DNA from: Dallia pectoralis | Lineage: Eukaryota > Chordata > Actinopteri > Esociformes > Umbridae | Length of the DNA: 64,000 nucleotides | Direction of reading: 5' to 3' | Assembly (NCBI GenBank): GCA_029465975.1 | Contig: CM055753.1 | Location: 1,052,035-1,116,034, forward strand | Shown: positions 51,001 to 62,430 of the stretch, piece after piece | How the letters are laid out: the number at the start of each line of letters is the position of its first letter | Numbering within the stretch: position 1 is the stretch's first letter | Position numbers and translations under genes: made by a program | The notes under the pieces: generated by a model | Seen by the model: only the letters and a program-made list of their open reading frames with translations | What the model was told of the DNA's origin: nothing | Database searches by the model: none

Positions 51001-52035
51001 CCAACTATCACACAGCGAGTCATCGGTTGTAGTTTGAAAAACTTGCATTCCCTATATCTGTGTTTTTGTCCGTTAACTAGTTAACCCGGATCTGTCAGCA
51101 CGTAACGTTCCCAATACAGTGCTCTATTTTTGACCGGGCCCACGGGACAAGTATTGGATTAATTAGGAATAAAGGTGTCTCCGATGTGTCCTGGAGGTGG
51201 TAACACCGTTAAATGACTCCATCTCCACCTCATTACCGGTGGCATAACGGCTGTCCCGTGCATCACACATTAACAGTGAGATCAATACTGCCATGTAAAC
51301 TCACCAGGCTTATAAACGGCCTGCCATTAGGTTTTATTACCGAGCACGGCTGTCCTAGTCTGTGTTAGGCCTGGCCTACATCTCACCCCTCCTGTACAAT
51401 CCTCTGGGATGCGACAGCTAAAGGAGGGAAACACCACTCAGCAAACACCTCAGACCTCTGAGTCACAACACACACACACAGCACTCAACACCTCACACTG
51501 TGTACCACACACCAGGCTACGAGTCTGAATGTAAAGTGGTTTCAGGGAGCCTCGTGGCTGGGTGTGCGTTCTTGGCGTGCCTCTGAAATAGCGCTATCAG
51601 GTTCAGTCATACGGAGTGCACTAAATAGAAAATTGGGTTATGGGGGGTCTTCTAAAAGGCAGTTCACCCAGAGACACAGAGCATTTTTGGGGGCAAATCT
51701 AAGAACATTTAATACAAAGCTGAACTGCTTTTTTATCTTTTGAGAATAATGTATGTACTAGACTAGAGGCAACCTTCACAGATGTGCAGTAACCAACTGT
51801 ATACAGAACTGCTAGGATATTTTCTGGGTTACTCTCATTTTTTGCATGTATAGTTAATAGCAATGGGTTATGTTTATGTACGTTAAGACTAGACAAGCCA
51901 GTGAAAGTCTAAACAGCCCCTTGCAATTGTTTGACATTTTGCTGTCTTCTAGTTTGTTTCTTTATATGGAACACATTCAATATTTCTCCTATCAATCTAC
52001 ATAATCTACAGCACATTTACAAAATACCATTTCTG
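48091..52035. other. Intronic single-copy sequence
   Basis: No exon supported. Complex sequence at about 50030-50200 and 51190-51360 is a candidate for conserved non-coding DNA, but only by appearance. Confidence 0.45.
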
Positions 52036-52550
52036 CCATTTCAGCCTTTTCAGCCATGTATACCATTTCAGCCATTTCAACCGTTTCAGCCATTTCAACC
52101 TTTTCAGCCATTTCAACCTTTTCAGCCATTTCAAACTTTTCAGCCATTTCAACCTTTTCAGCCATTTCAACCTTTTCAGCCATTTCAACCTTATCAGCTA
52201 TTTCAACCTTTTCAGCCATTTCAAACTTTTCAGCCATTTCAACCTTTTCAGCCATTTCAACCTTTTCAGCCATTTCAACCTTTTCAGCCATTTCAACCTT
52301 TTCAGCCATTTCAACCTTTTCAGCCATTTCAACCTTTTCAGCCATTTCAACCTTTTCAGCCATTTCAACCTTTTCAGCCATTTCAACCTTTTCAGCCATT
52401 TCAACCTTTTCAGCCATTTCAACCTTTTCAGCCATTTCAACCTTTTCAGCCATTTCAACCTTTTCAGCCATTTCAACCTTTTCAGCCATTTCAACCTTTT
52501 CAGCCATTTCAACCTTTTCAGCCATTTCAACCTTTTCAGCCATTTCAGCT
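52036..52550. repeat. 18-bp minisatellite, about 28 copies
   Basis: Unit CCTTTTCAGCCATTTCAA. Nearly perfect, with an occasional AACTTTTCAG and one CCTTATCAGCT copy. A multiple of three and open in several frames (FQPFQP, FSAIST, EMAEKV, WLKRLK repeats); artefactual. Confidence 0.97.
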
Positions 52551-55504
52551 TAGCTTAGTTTGAATGAGATTCAACCGTTATGGAACATGTATTGATTTTG
52601 TAAAAATCACTCAACCTCAAATTAAGTTTCTTAGCTGTTTTAGGTCAGGACTGAAATTTGACCACTCACAAAATCTTAAAAACAAACATTCTAGTCAGCC
52701 TATGACAGACTATGGCCTAAATTCAAAAGAGACACCAACTTAAATATCGCTGTGAGTCAATGACCTCCAAACAGATTTACTAAGTGTAAGCAATAAAAAA
52801 AATACGGAAATATATGTTTTCCTTAGTGTCGTATATTTCATTCAAATGATTGCAATTAACTTTGTGTTGAGGGGACAAAAAACATCTTAATTTATAAGTC
52901 TGCAGTGGTTTGTGTTAATTGTGAATAGTGACTTGCAATCAGGAGAGGCTCTTGGGTATGAATAACAAATCAAATTTTCAATGCCTACCTTCCCCTCGCT
53001 GAAATGCAGTAAAATCATTGGTGCACATACAACTTCTCAACTTCAGTCGCTGTTAATGGACAGGATAGGCACAATACTAGATTAATAGATGCATTCATTT
53101 CATTGTGCACATTTTACAGCCAGCGCATGCATACGGTTTTGAACTAATGTCTACGGCAATCTAGTTTTGTTTTATTTTCAACACAATGACAGCGGGTGTG
53201 AACGGTAGAAAATTATATTTTATTTTGAGCAAAACAAGTAGAGAGAGGTGCATAAAAGCTAAATAAGTTCCAACCTATCGGAGTCTGACATAGCCCGATA
53301 AAAAATGTTTTCCAGCAGAGGCCCGGCTCCATTGGATAATCTCCACAGACCTATGGAACCGTGCCGATCTCTAAACTCACATTTCTGAGCACAGCCACCC
53401 ACCCAACTTCCCAGCATGTGTGTCTCTACAGACATGGGGCATAGAGTCATCTAGTATACAGCCACTCACTGTCTCTCTCTGTGTGCTTACTCTCTTCAGT
53501 TCTGTTTGTGTCCCCTGACAATTGCATAATCAAGTTGGGCACGGCGGGGAAGATGCCAGAAGTCAAAGTGTTCCATTAGAGAAGTGCTCTATTAAAGTAA
53601 TGCTCCGTTCAATGCATCATGTGCCATCTGCTTTGTTAGGGGAAGATAACACTATTTACAGTTTGGGAGTTATGGCAAACTGTTACTGATTACTGACTGT
53701 TATGGCCCCAATGAATCATACTGACGGTATGATTGAGCCTTGATGAGTTAATGAAATGTGACTGAAATCTGCACCATTTCCCCTACTGTGGTCCACTATC
53801 CTGGTCAGAAGTAGTTCACTACAACAGGTCTCCGGTTAGAGCAAATATGATTCAAGGTATAACTTTGGAATGCACAGGCAAATGAGAAGTGTTAATTAAA
53901 TCTGTTCAAATAAAAGGATCCAACAGTTTGCAGTGTGGGAAATTCCCAACTACACTCTTCTGACTCCATTGAACACAATTTCTGCGAAGCCTCGGCAATG
54001 CTCTGTCAAAGAATCGGTCGGTAAGTTTAACCAAATGTATATTTCCTTCAAATCACATTTATCTCTACTGGCAAGCTGGGAAATCTGTGCTGGAGAAAGA
54101 GGCCAACGCAATTTTACAGACAGCTGATAAGGAGAAAGTGCTGAGTAAAATACAGTCTTATCTCAGCCTGCCTCCACTGATTTAGCTCTAAGTGGGACAG
54201 CTGACAGAAACCCATTCATAAAGGCCCTTCTGTCCCGGTATTAACCCAACGCAATACTTTCAGCAATGTGTTGAAAGATGCACTCAAAAGTATAGCATAA
54301 TGTCATCCAGTAGTTTTTAAGGTGGTGCTGAACTAAAGGGGATCCGCACTTGTCCAGTCTCATCCATTATATATTACAGCATCCATTGCTCAGGACATCT
54401 TAAGACCTGCATGTTTTGTATATTTTGTAAAGTGTATGAGGTTACAAATTCAGTAAATCTGTACATTCATAGAAGGTGTTGTGCATGTGTTGTGCTCAAT
54501 ATACTGTAGTGTCTATAAAAAATAACAGGTTTTAGATCAATCTGAGGAGAGTGCGCTCACCATAAGATAGTGTTAACTCAGACTTTACTTTCCATGGAGC
54601 ATGGTATTCAGAATACTATAAAAATGTAATGTTAAGCTTAGAGGAAGTTTGTTTCATCTGAAATGCAGGCAGGCAGCACTAGACACACAGCTCATTTACG
54701 AGTGGCACTCTGTAATATAATTCAAGCTTTACTGGACCAGAGTGGATCACACAGGGGGGTTGGGTCTCACAGTATTTGTGACATTCTGACAGCTTTAATG
54801 TAAACTGCAGGTCGTTCTCTCGTCACATGTGAGAAACAGATTCATTAAAACATCTTTAATTAAAATCTCTGTGGAACACCAGCCCCTATATCCGTGGAAA
54901 TTACACTCAAGTTTCCGTAAAGAAGAAAACTAATCCATCTTCTAAACAGAATGTGTAGATGTCGCAGTTAACATCTTAATTGACACGTCTGGATGACTGG
55001 ATGAGTGGCTAGAGGTCCTGTTATCCGTTTATTATAGCCTGGTAACATAGTTAAATATATGCACCATACTGGGGGGGGGGGGGCTATTTAAAAACAGTGT
55101 GATTTACACATGTTTATATTGTATTATATATTATATCACATTACATTATATATAAATCATACGTGGTTTCCCATCATATTCCAGTTCATATTTATTTATT
55201 GACCCATATTTAAACAGGGACACTGAGCCCAACATCAGTTTCACTTTAGCCTTGTTATTCACACGTTTAATTGAACAATAAGGCGGTACTGGTGGTATTT
55301 CAGGAATAACGGTTCTAGGATCGGTAAAGATATTAGATATTGGGAAATAGATCTGTGTTGATATGGTATATTATACTATATTATATTGAGACGGCGTTTC
55401 GTTAAAACTTCAAACTGTCCATAAAGTATAACAATATAGGTCAAAGTAGCAGTAATTAAAATAAAGTTAATACAATAGAGACGTCCCATGCAATCAGATG
55501 ATTT
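52551..55504. other. Intronic AT-rich sequence near exon 1
   Basis: No gene or clear repeat; a G-run lies at 55071-55083. Confidence 0.5.
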
Positions 55505-55618
55505 TACCTTGACATAGTAGCCGTATAGAGTGACTAAACGTGGGGTCCAGTGTGTCCTTCTTACCTTGATCTAGTAGCCGTATAGAGTGACTAAACGTGG
55601 GGTCCAGTGTGTCCTTCT
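55505..55618 (-). repeat. 57-bp tandem duplication over the exon 1 donor of khdrbs3
   Basis: The segment covering the last part of exon 1 and its splice donor occurs twice, offset by exactly 57 bp: about 55505-55561 and 55562-55618. The two copies differ by two adjacent substitutions (55513/55514 versus 55570/55571). Each ends in CAAG then GTAA: donor GTAAGA at 55564 and donor GTAAAA at 55507. Because 57 is a multiple of three, using the distal donor would add 19 residues in frame and keep phase 1 for exon 2. The extra residues would repeat part of Qua1, with Cys in place of Asp in the second copy. Which donor is used cannot be told from the sequence. Confidence 0.9.
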
Positions 55619-55655
55619 CTGCCATCAGCTCCGGTAGGTACTTCTCGGTGTCCAT
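55565..55655 (-). CDS. khdrbs3: khdrbs3 exon 1, coding part (residues 1-30)
   Basis: First coding exon of the STAR-family RNA-binding protein KHDRBS3 (T-STAR/SLM2), a nuclear regulator of alternative splicing that binds U/A-rich RNA as a dimer. The frame starts MDTEKYLPELMAEKD, nearly the invariant N-terminus of the KHDRBS proteins, and ends in ...HSIRLLDQ plus one base. It encodes the first half of the Qua1 dimerisation region. The ATG at 55655-55653 has G at -3 and G at +4. The frame stays open a little further upstream, but I see no other in-frame ATG there and homology supports this start. The exon ends CAAG followed by donor GTAAGA at 55564, phase 1. The lone G joins AA from exon 2 to make the expected Glu. 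Oddity: the last part of the exon and its donor are duplicated just downstream. KHDRBS1 and KHDRBS2 are less likely because of exon 2. Confidence 0.93.
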
Positions 55656-56150
55656 CTCGTCCCGTGCGTTTGGTCCCCCAGAACACGATTCAGTATGGAT
55701 ACAAATAATAGCCAAGCCTTATACCCAACACCTGCCCTTATACCCAACACCTGCCCCACCGAAAATGATGCACGGAAACAAAATGATTGTGCCAATGTCA
55801 TCAGCAGCACCTCCACACCAATAAAATGAGTTGTATTTAAGCAGTAGTCTGACAGCGACCAGGAACTGTTCCTCTGTTTGGACTGATGTTATCCCATTCG
55901 TATAGAGCCGCCTGGTTTGGACTGATGTTATCCGCCTGTGTACCGGCACCATGCAGACCCCTCGCGGAAACACCACCGACCAAAATGCTCCGGCTCTCAG
56001 TTCAGAAAACAGTATATCTGAAACTCCCCGGGACCGTCCAGCCCTTCTAAACTGGTCCGCGATCAGTGTGATCAGTGCGCTCCAGAGCTCCCCAACCACG
56101 CACTGTATCGTCAGTCACCAGAATGGGCGGGTCCTTATTTCTCCTGTAGT
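55656..56150 (-). promoter_or_regulatory. Probable khdrbs3 5' UTR and promoter region
   Basis: Position only: directly upstream of the khdrbs3 start codon. On the minus strand there is an inverted CCAAT-like motif (ATTGG, near 55820) and no convincing TATA box. A 19-bp motif beginning CTTATACCCAACACC is tandemly duplicated at about 55719-55756. I cannot place the transcription start. Confidence 0.4.
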
Positions 56151-56157
56151 GAGCGGA

Positions 56158-56452
56158 ACATCTGGACCTGTCCTACATCTGGACCTGTCCTACACCTGTA
56201 CAACATCTGGACCCGTCCTACGTCTGGACCTGTCCTACATCTGGACCTGTCCGACATCTGGACCTGTCCTACATCTGGACCCGTCCTAAATCTCGACCTG
56301 CCCTACATCTGGACCTGTCCTACACCTGGACCTGTCCTACATCTGGACCTGTCCTACACCTGGACCTGTCCTACATCTGGACCCGTCCTACATCTGGACA
56401 TGTCCTACAACTGGACCTGTCCTACATCTCGACCTGCCCTACATTTGGACCT
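56158..56452. repeat. 17-bp minisatellite, about 17 copies
   Basis: Unit CTACATCTGGACCTGTC with variants CACCTGG, ATCTCGACCTGCC and GGACCCGTC. It lies about 500 bp upstream of the khdrbs3 start codon. Confidence 0.96.
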
Positions 56453-57659
56453 GTCCATGGTGCTGATTCTGCCCAGCTCGGCTCTGGGTGGGTCGATGTG
56501 ACACACTGTCAAATGCAGGAATGCATAAAGATTATTCATATTAATCGCGTATCTGGTCCATTGGTCTGTTTAAATGTTCTGTGCACATGCATCAACACTC
56601 AAAAGTGCATCGCATGCAAACACCAATATCCTATCCGATTGGAATTTTCAAAGTAGGAACTCGGAATTGTGTGTGATAAATCAATTAAAGATTTGTAGTA
56701 ATTGCAACGCAAACAGTTAAATAAAATATATCAGTATACGTATCTTGGTTTGATTTGATCATTTCTAGGAAATACGGTTTGATTATGTAAATTCGTCTAT
56801 TCGTCTATTAAAACAACTGCGGGTCATAACAAGTGGATTAGTTCAGTTATGACAGAATATTCGGTCTTCCACACCTGTTCTTTAGGACGATATGTATCGT
56901 GTGGATTATTACTATGGTTAAATGAGATGATGCTGTTTAACAGATAATAATGCATCCATTCTATATAGAAGGTTTAGATCTGGTTTGAACTGAAACAAAT
57001 ATGGTCAATTTGGTCATCTACATAGAACAGTGATTTGTGCGTCTTAATGAAAGCTATATGTTAATTTAACCCTGCACCCTGTGTCCCCATAGAACTGTGA
57101 CCAGTGACCATATCTCTGGTCAAAATGAATGCATATAAGGAATTGGGTGGCTTTGACTGTGAAATGATTCCAGAAGAGAACAATATTAACGTATTGTGAC
57201 TTTAAAATAAGGCTTTTCGACATTCACTACCTTTATGAATTTATTGTTTTGACAGATGACTCCTCGTTTTCTCAAGACAACCGGTCAATAGTTCAGAGGA
57301 AATCCATCAACCTCACAATAAGTCACTCTCACCATTTTTGAAAATATGTGTCCGTGTATTTTCTTATGAATTTTGCTGCACTGACCAATCTCTACATGTA
57401 ATAACATAGATAAAACTATGTGCATTTGTCTGAAACCCTTTCTATCTCCACACAGTGGCCTTGAGGTCTCTTCACATTGTTTTAATTAATTCATATTTTT
57501 TATTCAGACATAGGACTGTGCATTTTGGTATTTTCCCCATGTAAATTACACATATCTGTTGTATTGGTGAATCAGACACACGCCGAGACTGAATCCAAAT
57601 TGCATCACAGTATTACTTCAGGTAACCATCAGGTAACCCTGTACACAGCTCTAATACTA
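56453..57659. other. Intergenic AT-rich sequence upstream of khdrbs3
   Basis: No gene or clear repeat seen. Confidence 0.45.
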
Positions 57660-58110
57660 TATCGTCAAGTGCGTAGATGACACCACGGTAGTGTCAAGCA
57701 CCTAGTGGCTTGGTGCGCAGATAAAAACCTGGCCATCAATGCCAAGAAAACCATGGTTCTGGATTACAGGAAGTCTATAATCCGTATCCGTGCCTCAGTT
57801 CTCATGGTTGGGACCACGATGGGGGATGGCCAGCTTCAAATTCCTGGGTTTCCTTATTTCTGACGACCTCTCCTGGTCCTTCAACACCACAACCCTGATC
57901 AAAAATGCCCAACAAAGCTACTTTTTAAGGAAGTTAAAGAAGGCAGTCTTTCAACCAACATCCTGGTAAACGTTTACCGCTGCACAGTCGACAGCATCCT
58001 GATTATGCCTTCACAGACAACCGATATAGGTCTCTACACACCAGCACCACCAGGCTAATGAACAGTTTCTTCCCCGCTGCTGTTACCCTGCTGAACTCTG
58101 AAGCTAGTCC
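57660..58110 (+). pseudogene. L2-like LINE reverse transcriptase remnant, C-terminal half
   Basis: Plus-strand conceptual fragments, with frame breaks, match L2/CR1-type RT. CVDDTTVV is a decayed form of the catalytic F/Y-ADD motif (about 57668-57691). It is followed by WCADKNLAINAKKTMVLDYR (about 57712-57770), a LISDDLSWSFNTT segment, and a LKKAVFQPTSW and VNVYRCTVDSILI region. The sequence from about 58110 to 58453 may be its 3' untranslated tail. Multiple substitutions and frame breaks; dead. Confidence 0.8.
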
Positions 58111-58519
58111 AACCTCCTCGCCTACCTCTAACTCTGCACACCGCTAGCTTATTTATTTTATTCGCCATTTGCACAATAAATACTGTTTGTACTCCCCATT
58201 TGCCACTTGCACAAATGCATTCAGCTTGTACTGCCCGCTGCATATTTGAACATTGTTAAACTGCACAATTGCACATCTACTTATCCATGTCAATTGCTGT
58301 TCCACACACTGTCCTTCATTTAATTTTGTAGACCCACACATTGGGTCATTCTGCACCTTGTTACACTGCCCTGCATGGTTTTGCACTGTCACAATACTTA
58401 GTCCACCAGGGACATCTAGTGGGCTAGGAGGGTGTTGGAGCACTAAGATTGTCACAGCTGTTCTCATCTCATCTCATCTTCAACCGCTTATCCGGGGTCG
58501 GGTCGCGGGGGTAGCAGCT

Positions 58520-59374
58520 CTAGCAGGGGACCCCAAACTTCCCTTTCCCGGGCAACATTAGCCAGCTCTGACTGGGGAATCCCGAGGCGTTCCCAGGCCA
58601 GTGTGGAGATATAATCTCTCCACCTAGTCCTGGGTCTTCCCCGAGGAGACCTCGGGGAAGACCCAGGACCCACCTAGTCCTGGGTCTTCCCCGAGGTCTC
58701 CTCCCAGCTGGACGTGCCTGGAACACCTCTCTAGGGAGGCGCCCAGGTGGCATTCGTACAAGATGCCCGAACCACCTCAACTGGCTCCTTTCTATGCAAA
58801 GGAGCAGCGGCTCTACTCCGAGTTCCTCTCGGATGACTGAGCTTCTCACCCTATCCCTAAGGGAGAGGCCAGCCACCTTTCTGAGAAAACCCATTTCGGC
58901 CGCTTGTACCCGCGATCTCGTTCTTTCGGTCATGACCCAGCTTTCATGACCATAGGTGAGGGTAGGAACAAAGATTGACCGGTAGATCGAGAGCTTTGCC
59001 TTTCGGCTCAGCTCTCTTTTCGTCACAACGGTGCGGTGAAGCGAATGCAACACCGCCCCCGCTGCTCCGATCCTCCGACCAATCTCCCGCTCCATTGTTC
59101 CCTCACTGGCGAACAAGACCCCGAGGTACTTGAACTCCTTCACTTGGAGTAAGGACTCATTCCCTACCCGGAGTAGGCACTCCACCGGTTTCCTGCTGAG
59201 AGTCATGGCCTCAGATTTAGAGGTGCTAACCCTCATCCCAGCCGCTTCACACTCGGCTGCGAACCGATCCAGTGAGTGCTGAAGGTCACCGACCGATGAG
59301 GCCATCAGGACCACATCATCCGCAAAAAGCAGTGATGTGACCATCAGCCCACCGAACGGGAACCCCTCCCCCAT
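58520..59374 (-). pseudogene. LINE reverse transcriptase, second part
   Basis: Begins with the catalytic SLLFADDVVLMA motif (about 59330), then KEFKYLGVLF, the thumb region, and RWFGHLVRMPPGRLPREVFQ. After RRPRGRPRTRW (about 58680) the frame enters an inverted-duplicate segment and becomes nonsense. The true C-terminus (RPRTRWRDYISTLAWERLG...) continues in the frame at 58488-58673. Confidence 0.88.
58627..58696. repeat. Perfect 20-bp inverted repeat plus direct repeat in the LINE
   Basis: GTCCTGGGTCTTCCCCGAGG (58627-58646), spacer AGA, then its exact reverse complement (58650-58669). The same arm then returns in direct orientation at 58677-58696. This can fold into a near-perfect hairpin. 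Confidence 0.95.
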
Positions 59375-60536
59375 GACTACGCCTTGATATCCTGTCCATG
59401 AATATTACAAACAGGATTGGTGACAAAGCGCAGCCCTGGCGGAGGCCAACCCCCACCTGGAACGAATCCGACTTACTGCCGAGGACACGGACACAGCTCA
59501 TGCTTTGAGCGTACAGAGATTGGATGGCCCTGAGAAGAGACCCCCTCACCCCATACTCCCGCAGCACCTCCCACAAAAGATCCCGGGGTACCAGGTCATA
59601 CGCCTTCTCCAGATCCACAAAACACATGTAGACTGGATGGGCATACTCCCAGGCCCCCTCCAGGATCCTTGCGAGAGTAAAGAGCTGGTCCGTGGTTCCC
59701 CGGCCAGGACGAAAACCGCATTGTTCCTCTTCAATCTGAGGTTCGACTATTGGCCAAACCCTCCTTTCCAGCACTTTGGAGTACACTTTACCAGGGAGGC
59801 TGAGGAGTGTGATACCTCTGTAATTGGCACACACTCTCTGGTCCCCCTTTTTAAAGAGGGGAACCACCACCCCGGTCTGCCACTCCTCTGGCACTGTCCC
59901 AGACTTCCATGCAATGTTGAAGAGGCGTGTCAACCAAGACAGCCCTTCCCCACCCAAAGCTTTTAGCATTTCTGGACGAATCTCATCAGTCCCTGGGGCT
60001 TTGCCACTGTGGAGTTGTTTGACTACCTCAGCAACTTCCCCCAGGGAAACTGACGATGACCCTCCATCAGCCTCCAGCTCTGCCTCTGTACTAGAGGGCG
60101 TGTAGGTCGGATTCAGGAGCTCCTCAAAATGCTCTTTCCAGCGCCCGATCACATCATCAGTTGAGGTCAACAGTGTCCCATCCTTACTGTACACAGCTTG
60201 GATGGTTCCCCGTTTTCCCCTTCTGAGGTGCCGAACGGTTTTCCAGAAGCATTTTGGTGCCGACCGAAAGTCCTTCTCCATAGCTTCTCCAAACTTCTCC
60301 CACACCCGCTGCTTTGCCTCTGACACGGCAGCGGCTGCAGCCCTTCGGGCCTGTCGGTACCCTGCAACTGCCTCCGGAGTCCCCAGGGCTAGCATATCCC
60401 TGAAGGCCTCCTTCTTCAGTCGGACAGCTTCCCTGACCACCGTGGTCCACCACGGTGTTCTAGGGTTACCACCCCTTGAGGCACCTAGGACCTTGAGACC
60501 ACAGCTCACCGCCCCACTCAGGTTCAATGCCCCCAA
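59316..60536 (-). pseudogene. LINE reverse transcriptase, first part
   Basis: A 406-codon frame with RT blocks in order: GKAPGTDEIRPEML, VVPLFKKGDQRVCANYRGIT, EEQCGFRPGRGTTDQLF, YMCFVDLEKAYDLVPRD (first catalytic Asp) and GLRQGCALSPILFVIFMD. It loses frame at about 59370, just before the second catalytic motif, which continues in the next frame to the left. Confidence 0.9.
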
Positions 60537-61704
60537 CCTCCACAGGGATGCCTGAAAAGCTCCGCCGGAGGTGTGAGTTGAAGATCTTTCGGACAGGGGC
60601 CTCCTCCAGACGTTCCCAGTTCACCCGCACTACCCGTTTGGGCTTACCTGGTCTGTCCAAAGTCTTTCCCCACCCTCTGATCCAACTCACTACCAGATGG
60701 TGATCAGTTGACAGCTCTGCCCCTCTCTTCACCCGAGTTTCCAAAACATGCGGCCTTAGATCAGCCGATACGATCACAAAATCGATCATTGACCTTCGGC
60801 CTAGGGTGCTCTGGTACCATGTACACTTATGCGCCTCCTTATGTTCGAACATGGTGTTTGTTATAGACAATCCATGACTAGTACAGAAGTCCAATAACAA
60901 ACGACCGCTCGGGTTTAGATCAGGGAGGCCGTTCCTCCCAATCACGCCTCTCCAGGTGTCTCCATCGTTGCCCACATGTGCGTTGAAGTCTCCCAGCAGA
61001 ATGATGGAGTCCCCTACTGGAGCCCTATATAGGACTCCCTTCAGGGTCTCCAAGAAGGCTGAATACTCCGAACTGCTGTTTGGTGCATAAGCACAAACAA
61101 CAGTCAGAGTTTTCCCCCCCACCACCCTTAGGCGTAGGGAGGCAAACCTCTCATCCACCGGGGTAAACTCCAACACCGCCGTGCTCAGACGTGGGCTCGT
61201 GAGTATCCCCACACCAGCCCGCCGCCTCTCACCCTGGGCAACTCCAGAGAAGAACAGAGTCCAACCCCTATCCAGGAGTAAGGTTCCAGAGCCACGGTTG
61301 TGCGTAGAGGTAAGTCCCACCAGATCCAACTGGTATCGCTCCACCTCACGCACAAGTTCTGGCTCCTTCCCCCCCAGTGAGGTGACGTTCCACGTCTCCA
61401 AAGCAAGCTTCTGCCGCCCGGGTCTGATCCGTCGAGACCCCCCACCTTCACTGCCACCCATATGACAGCGCACCCGACCCCTGCGGTTGTTCCTGTGAGT
61501 GGTGGGCCCACAGGATGGAGAGGAGAGAGATGCCACGTATCTCGTTCGGGCTGTGCCCGGCCGGGCTCCGTGGCAAACCCGGCCACCAGACGCTCGCTTT
61601 CGAGCCCGCCGTCTGGGCCTGGCTCCAGACGAGGGCCCTGGGCTTCCTCCAGGCAGGGTCTCGCTCCTTTTCCCTCTATCTTTCATGGGGTCTTGGTGAA
61701 CCAT
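60466..61704 (-). pseudogene. LINE endonuclease part (first frame)
   Basis: A 412-codon frame. A basic Arg-rich N-terminus (residues 1 to about 90) precedes an APE-type endonuclease: TWNVTSLG (about 105), VVCAYAPNSSSEY (about 210), LLGDFNAHVGNDGD (about 240), IDFVIVSADLR (about 310) and STDHHLVVSW (about 330), the last holding the Asp-His catalytic pair. The frame leaves the coding path near its end (about 60500-60540) by a frameshift into the RT frame. Confidence 0.88.
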
Positions 61705-61959
61705 TCTTAGTCTGGCCCCTCGCCTGAGACCACTTTGCCTTGGGAAACCCTACCAGGAGCATGAAGCTCCAGACAACCCAGCCCTCAGGTTCATAGGGGC
61801 ACACAAACCTCTCCACCACGTTAAGGTGATGATTCCCGGGGAGGACAGCTGTTTAACATTTGGATTAATTAAAGTGTCACGGCTGTATGGGATTGGGTGA
61901 TTATGTGTGCATTCAAGTCACTGGATCTTAGTACACGGAGTTGGCTATTGTTTCTATGC

Positions 61960-62180
61960 CACGTCGACAGGACATAATGACTACAGACCCGTCGCGCTGA
62001 CCTCTGTGGTAATGAAGTCCTTTGAAAGTCTTGTGCTGGCTCATCTCAAAATAATCACAGACCCCCTGCAGTTTGCCTACAGAGCCAACCTGTCTGTGGA
62101 CGACGCAGTCAACATGGCCCTCCACTTCACTCTCCAGCACCTGGACTCCCCTGCAACATATGCGAGGATCCTGATCCTGT
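61960..62180 (+). pseudogene. L2-like LINE reverse transcriptase remnant, N-terminal half
   Basis: Plus strand: HNDYRPVALTSVVMKSFESL, then LAHLKIITDPLQFAYRANLS and DDAVNMALHFTLQHLDSP. These match the L2-type RT block with NDYRPVALTS and QFAYR. The frame ends where the 38-bp minisatellite starts, before the catalytic Asp block. Confidence 0.85.
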
Positions 62181-62430
62181 GACCAGTCAGACGATATGAC
62201 ATGATAATGCTGTTTGCTCTGACCAATCAGAGTGCCCATGGTAATGCTGTTTGGTTCTGACCAATCAGAGTGCCCATGGTAATGCTGTTTGGCTCTGACC
62301 TATCAGAGTGCCCATGATAATGTTGTTTGGCTCTGACCTATCAGAGTGCCCATGATAATGTTGTTTGGCTCTGACCAATCAGAGTGCCCATGATAATACT
62401 GTTTGGCTCTGACTAGTCAGAGTCCCCATT
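62180..62430. repeat. 38-bp minisatellite, about 6 copies
   Basis: The unit contains TCTGACCAATCAGAGTGCCC followed by ATGGTAATGCTGTTTGGC. The first unit is longer and contains GATATGACATGATAATGCTG, as in the array at 63795-64000, so the two arrays are one family. Confidence 0.95.

Larger units (their letters stand above)
58463..61844 (-). mobile_element. Nearly full-length non-LTR retrotransposon (endonuclease + RT)
   Basis: Flanked by a perfect 9-bp direct repeat ACAGCTGTT at 58454-58462 and 61845-61853. The 3' end lies at 58463 with a short (GATGA)n tail on the minus strand; the 5' end lies near 61844. It encodes an apurinic-type endonuclease followed by a reverse transcriptase, the gene order of non-LTR elements. 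The C-terminal RWFGHLVRM and RPRGRPRTRW segments are common in RTE-like LINEs of fish; clade not certain. Two frameshifts and an inverted/tandem rearrangement (58627-58696) make it inactive. It is about 3 kb upstream of khdrbs3, same strand. Confidence 0.93.

Noticed and set aside
51992..52563. FQPFQP, FSAIST, EMAEKV and WLKRLK repeat frames
   Set aside because: The 18-bp minisatellite is open in several frames on both strands; not a gene.
59505..60555. Plus-strand frames opposite the LINE
   Set aside because: Shadows of the minus-strand RT, which has clear catalytic motifs.
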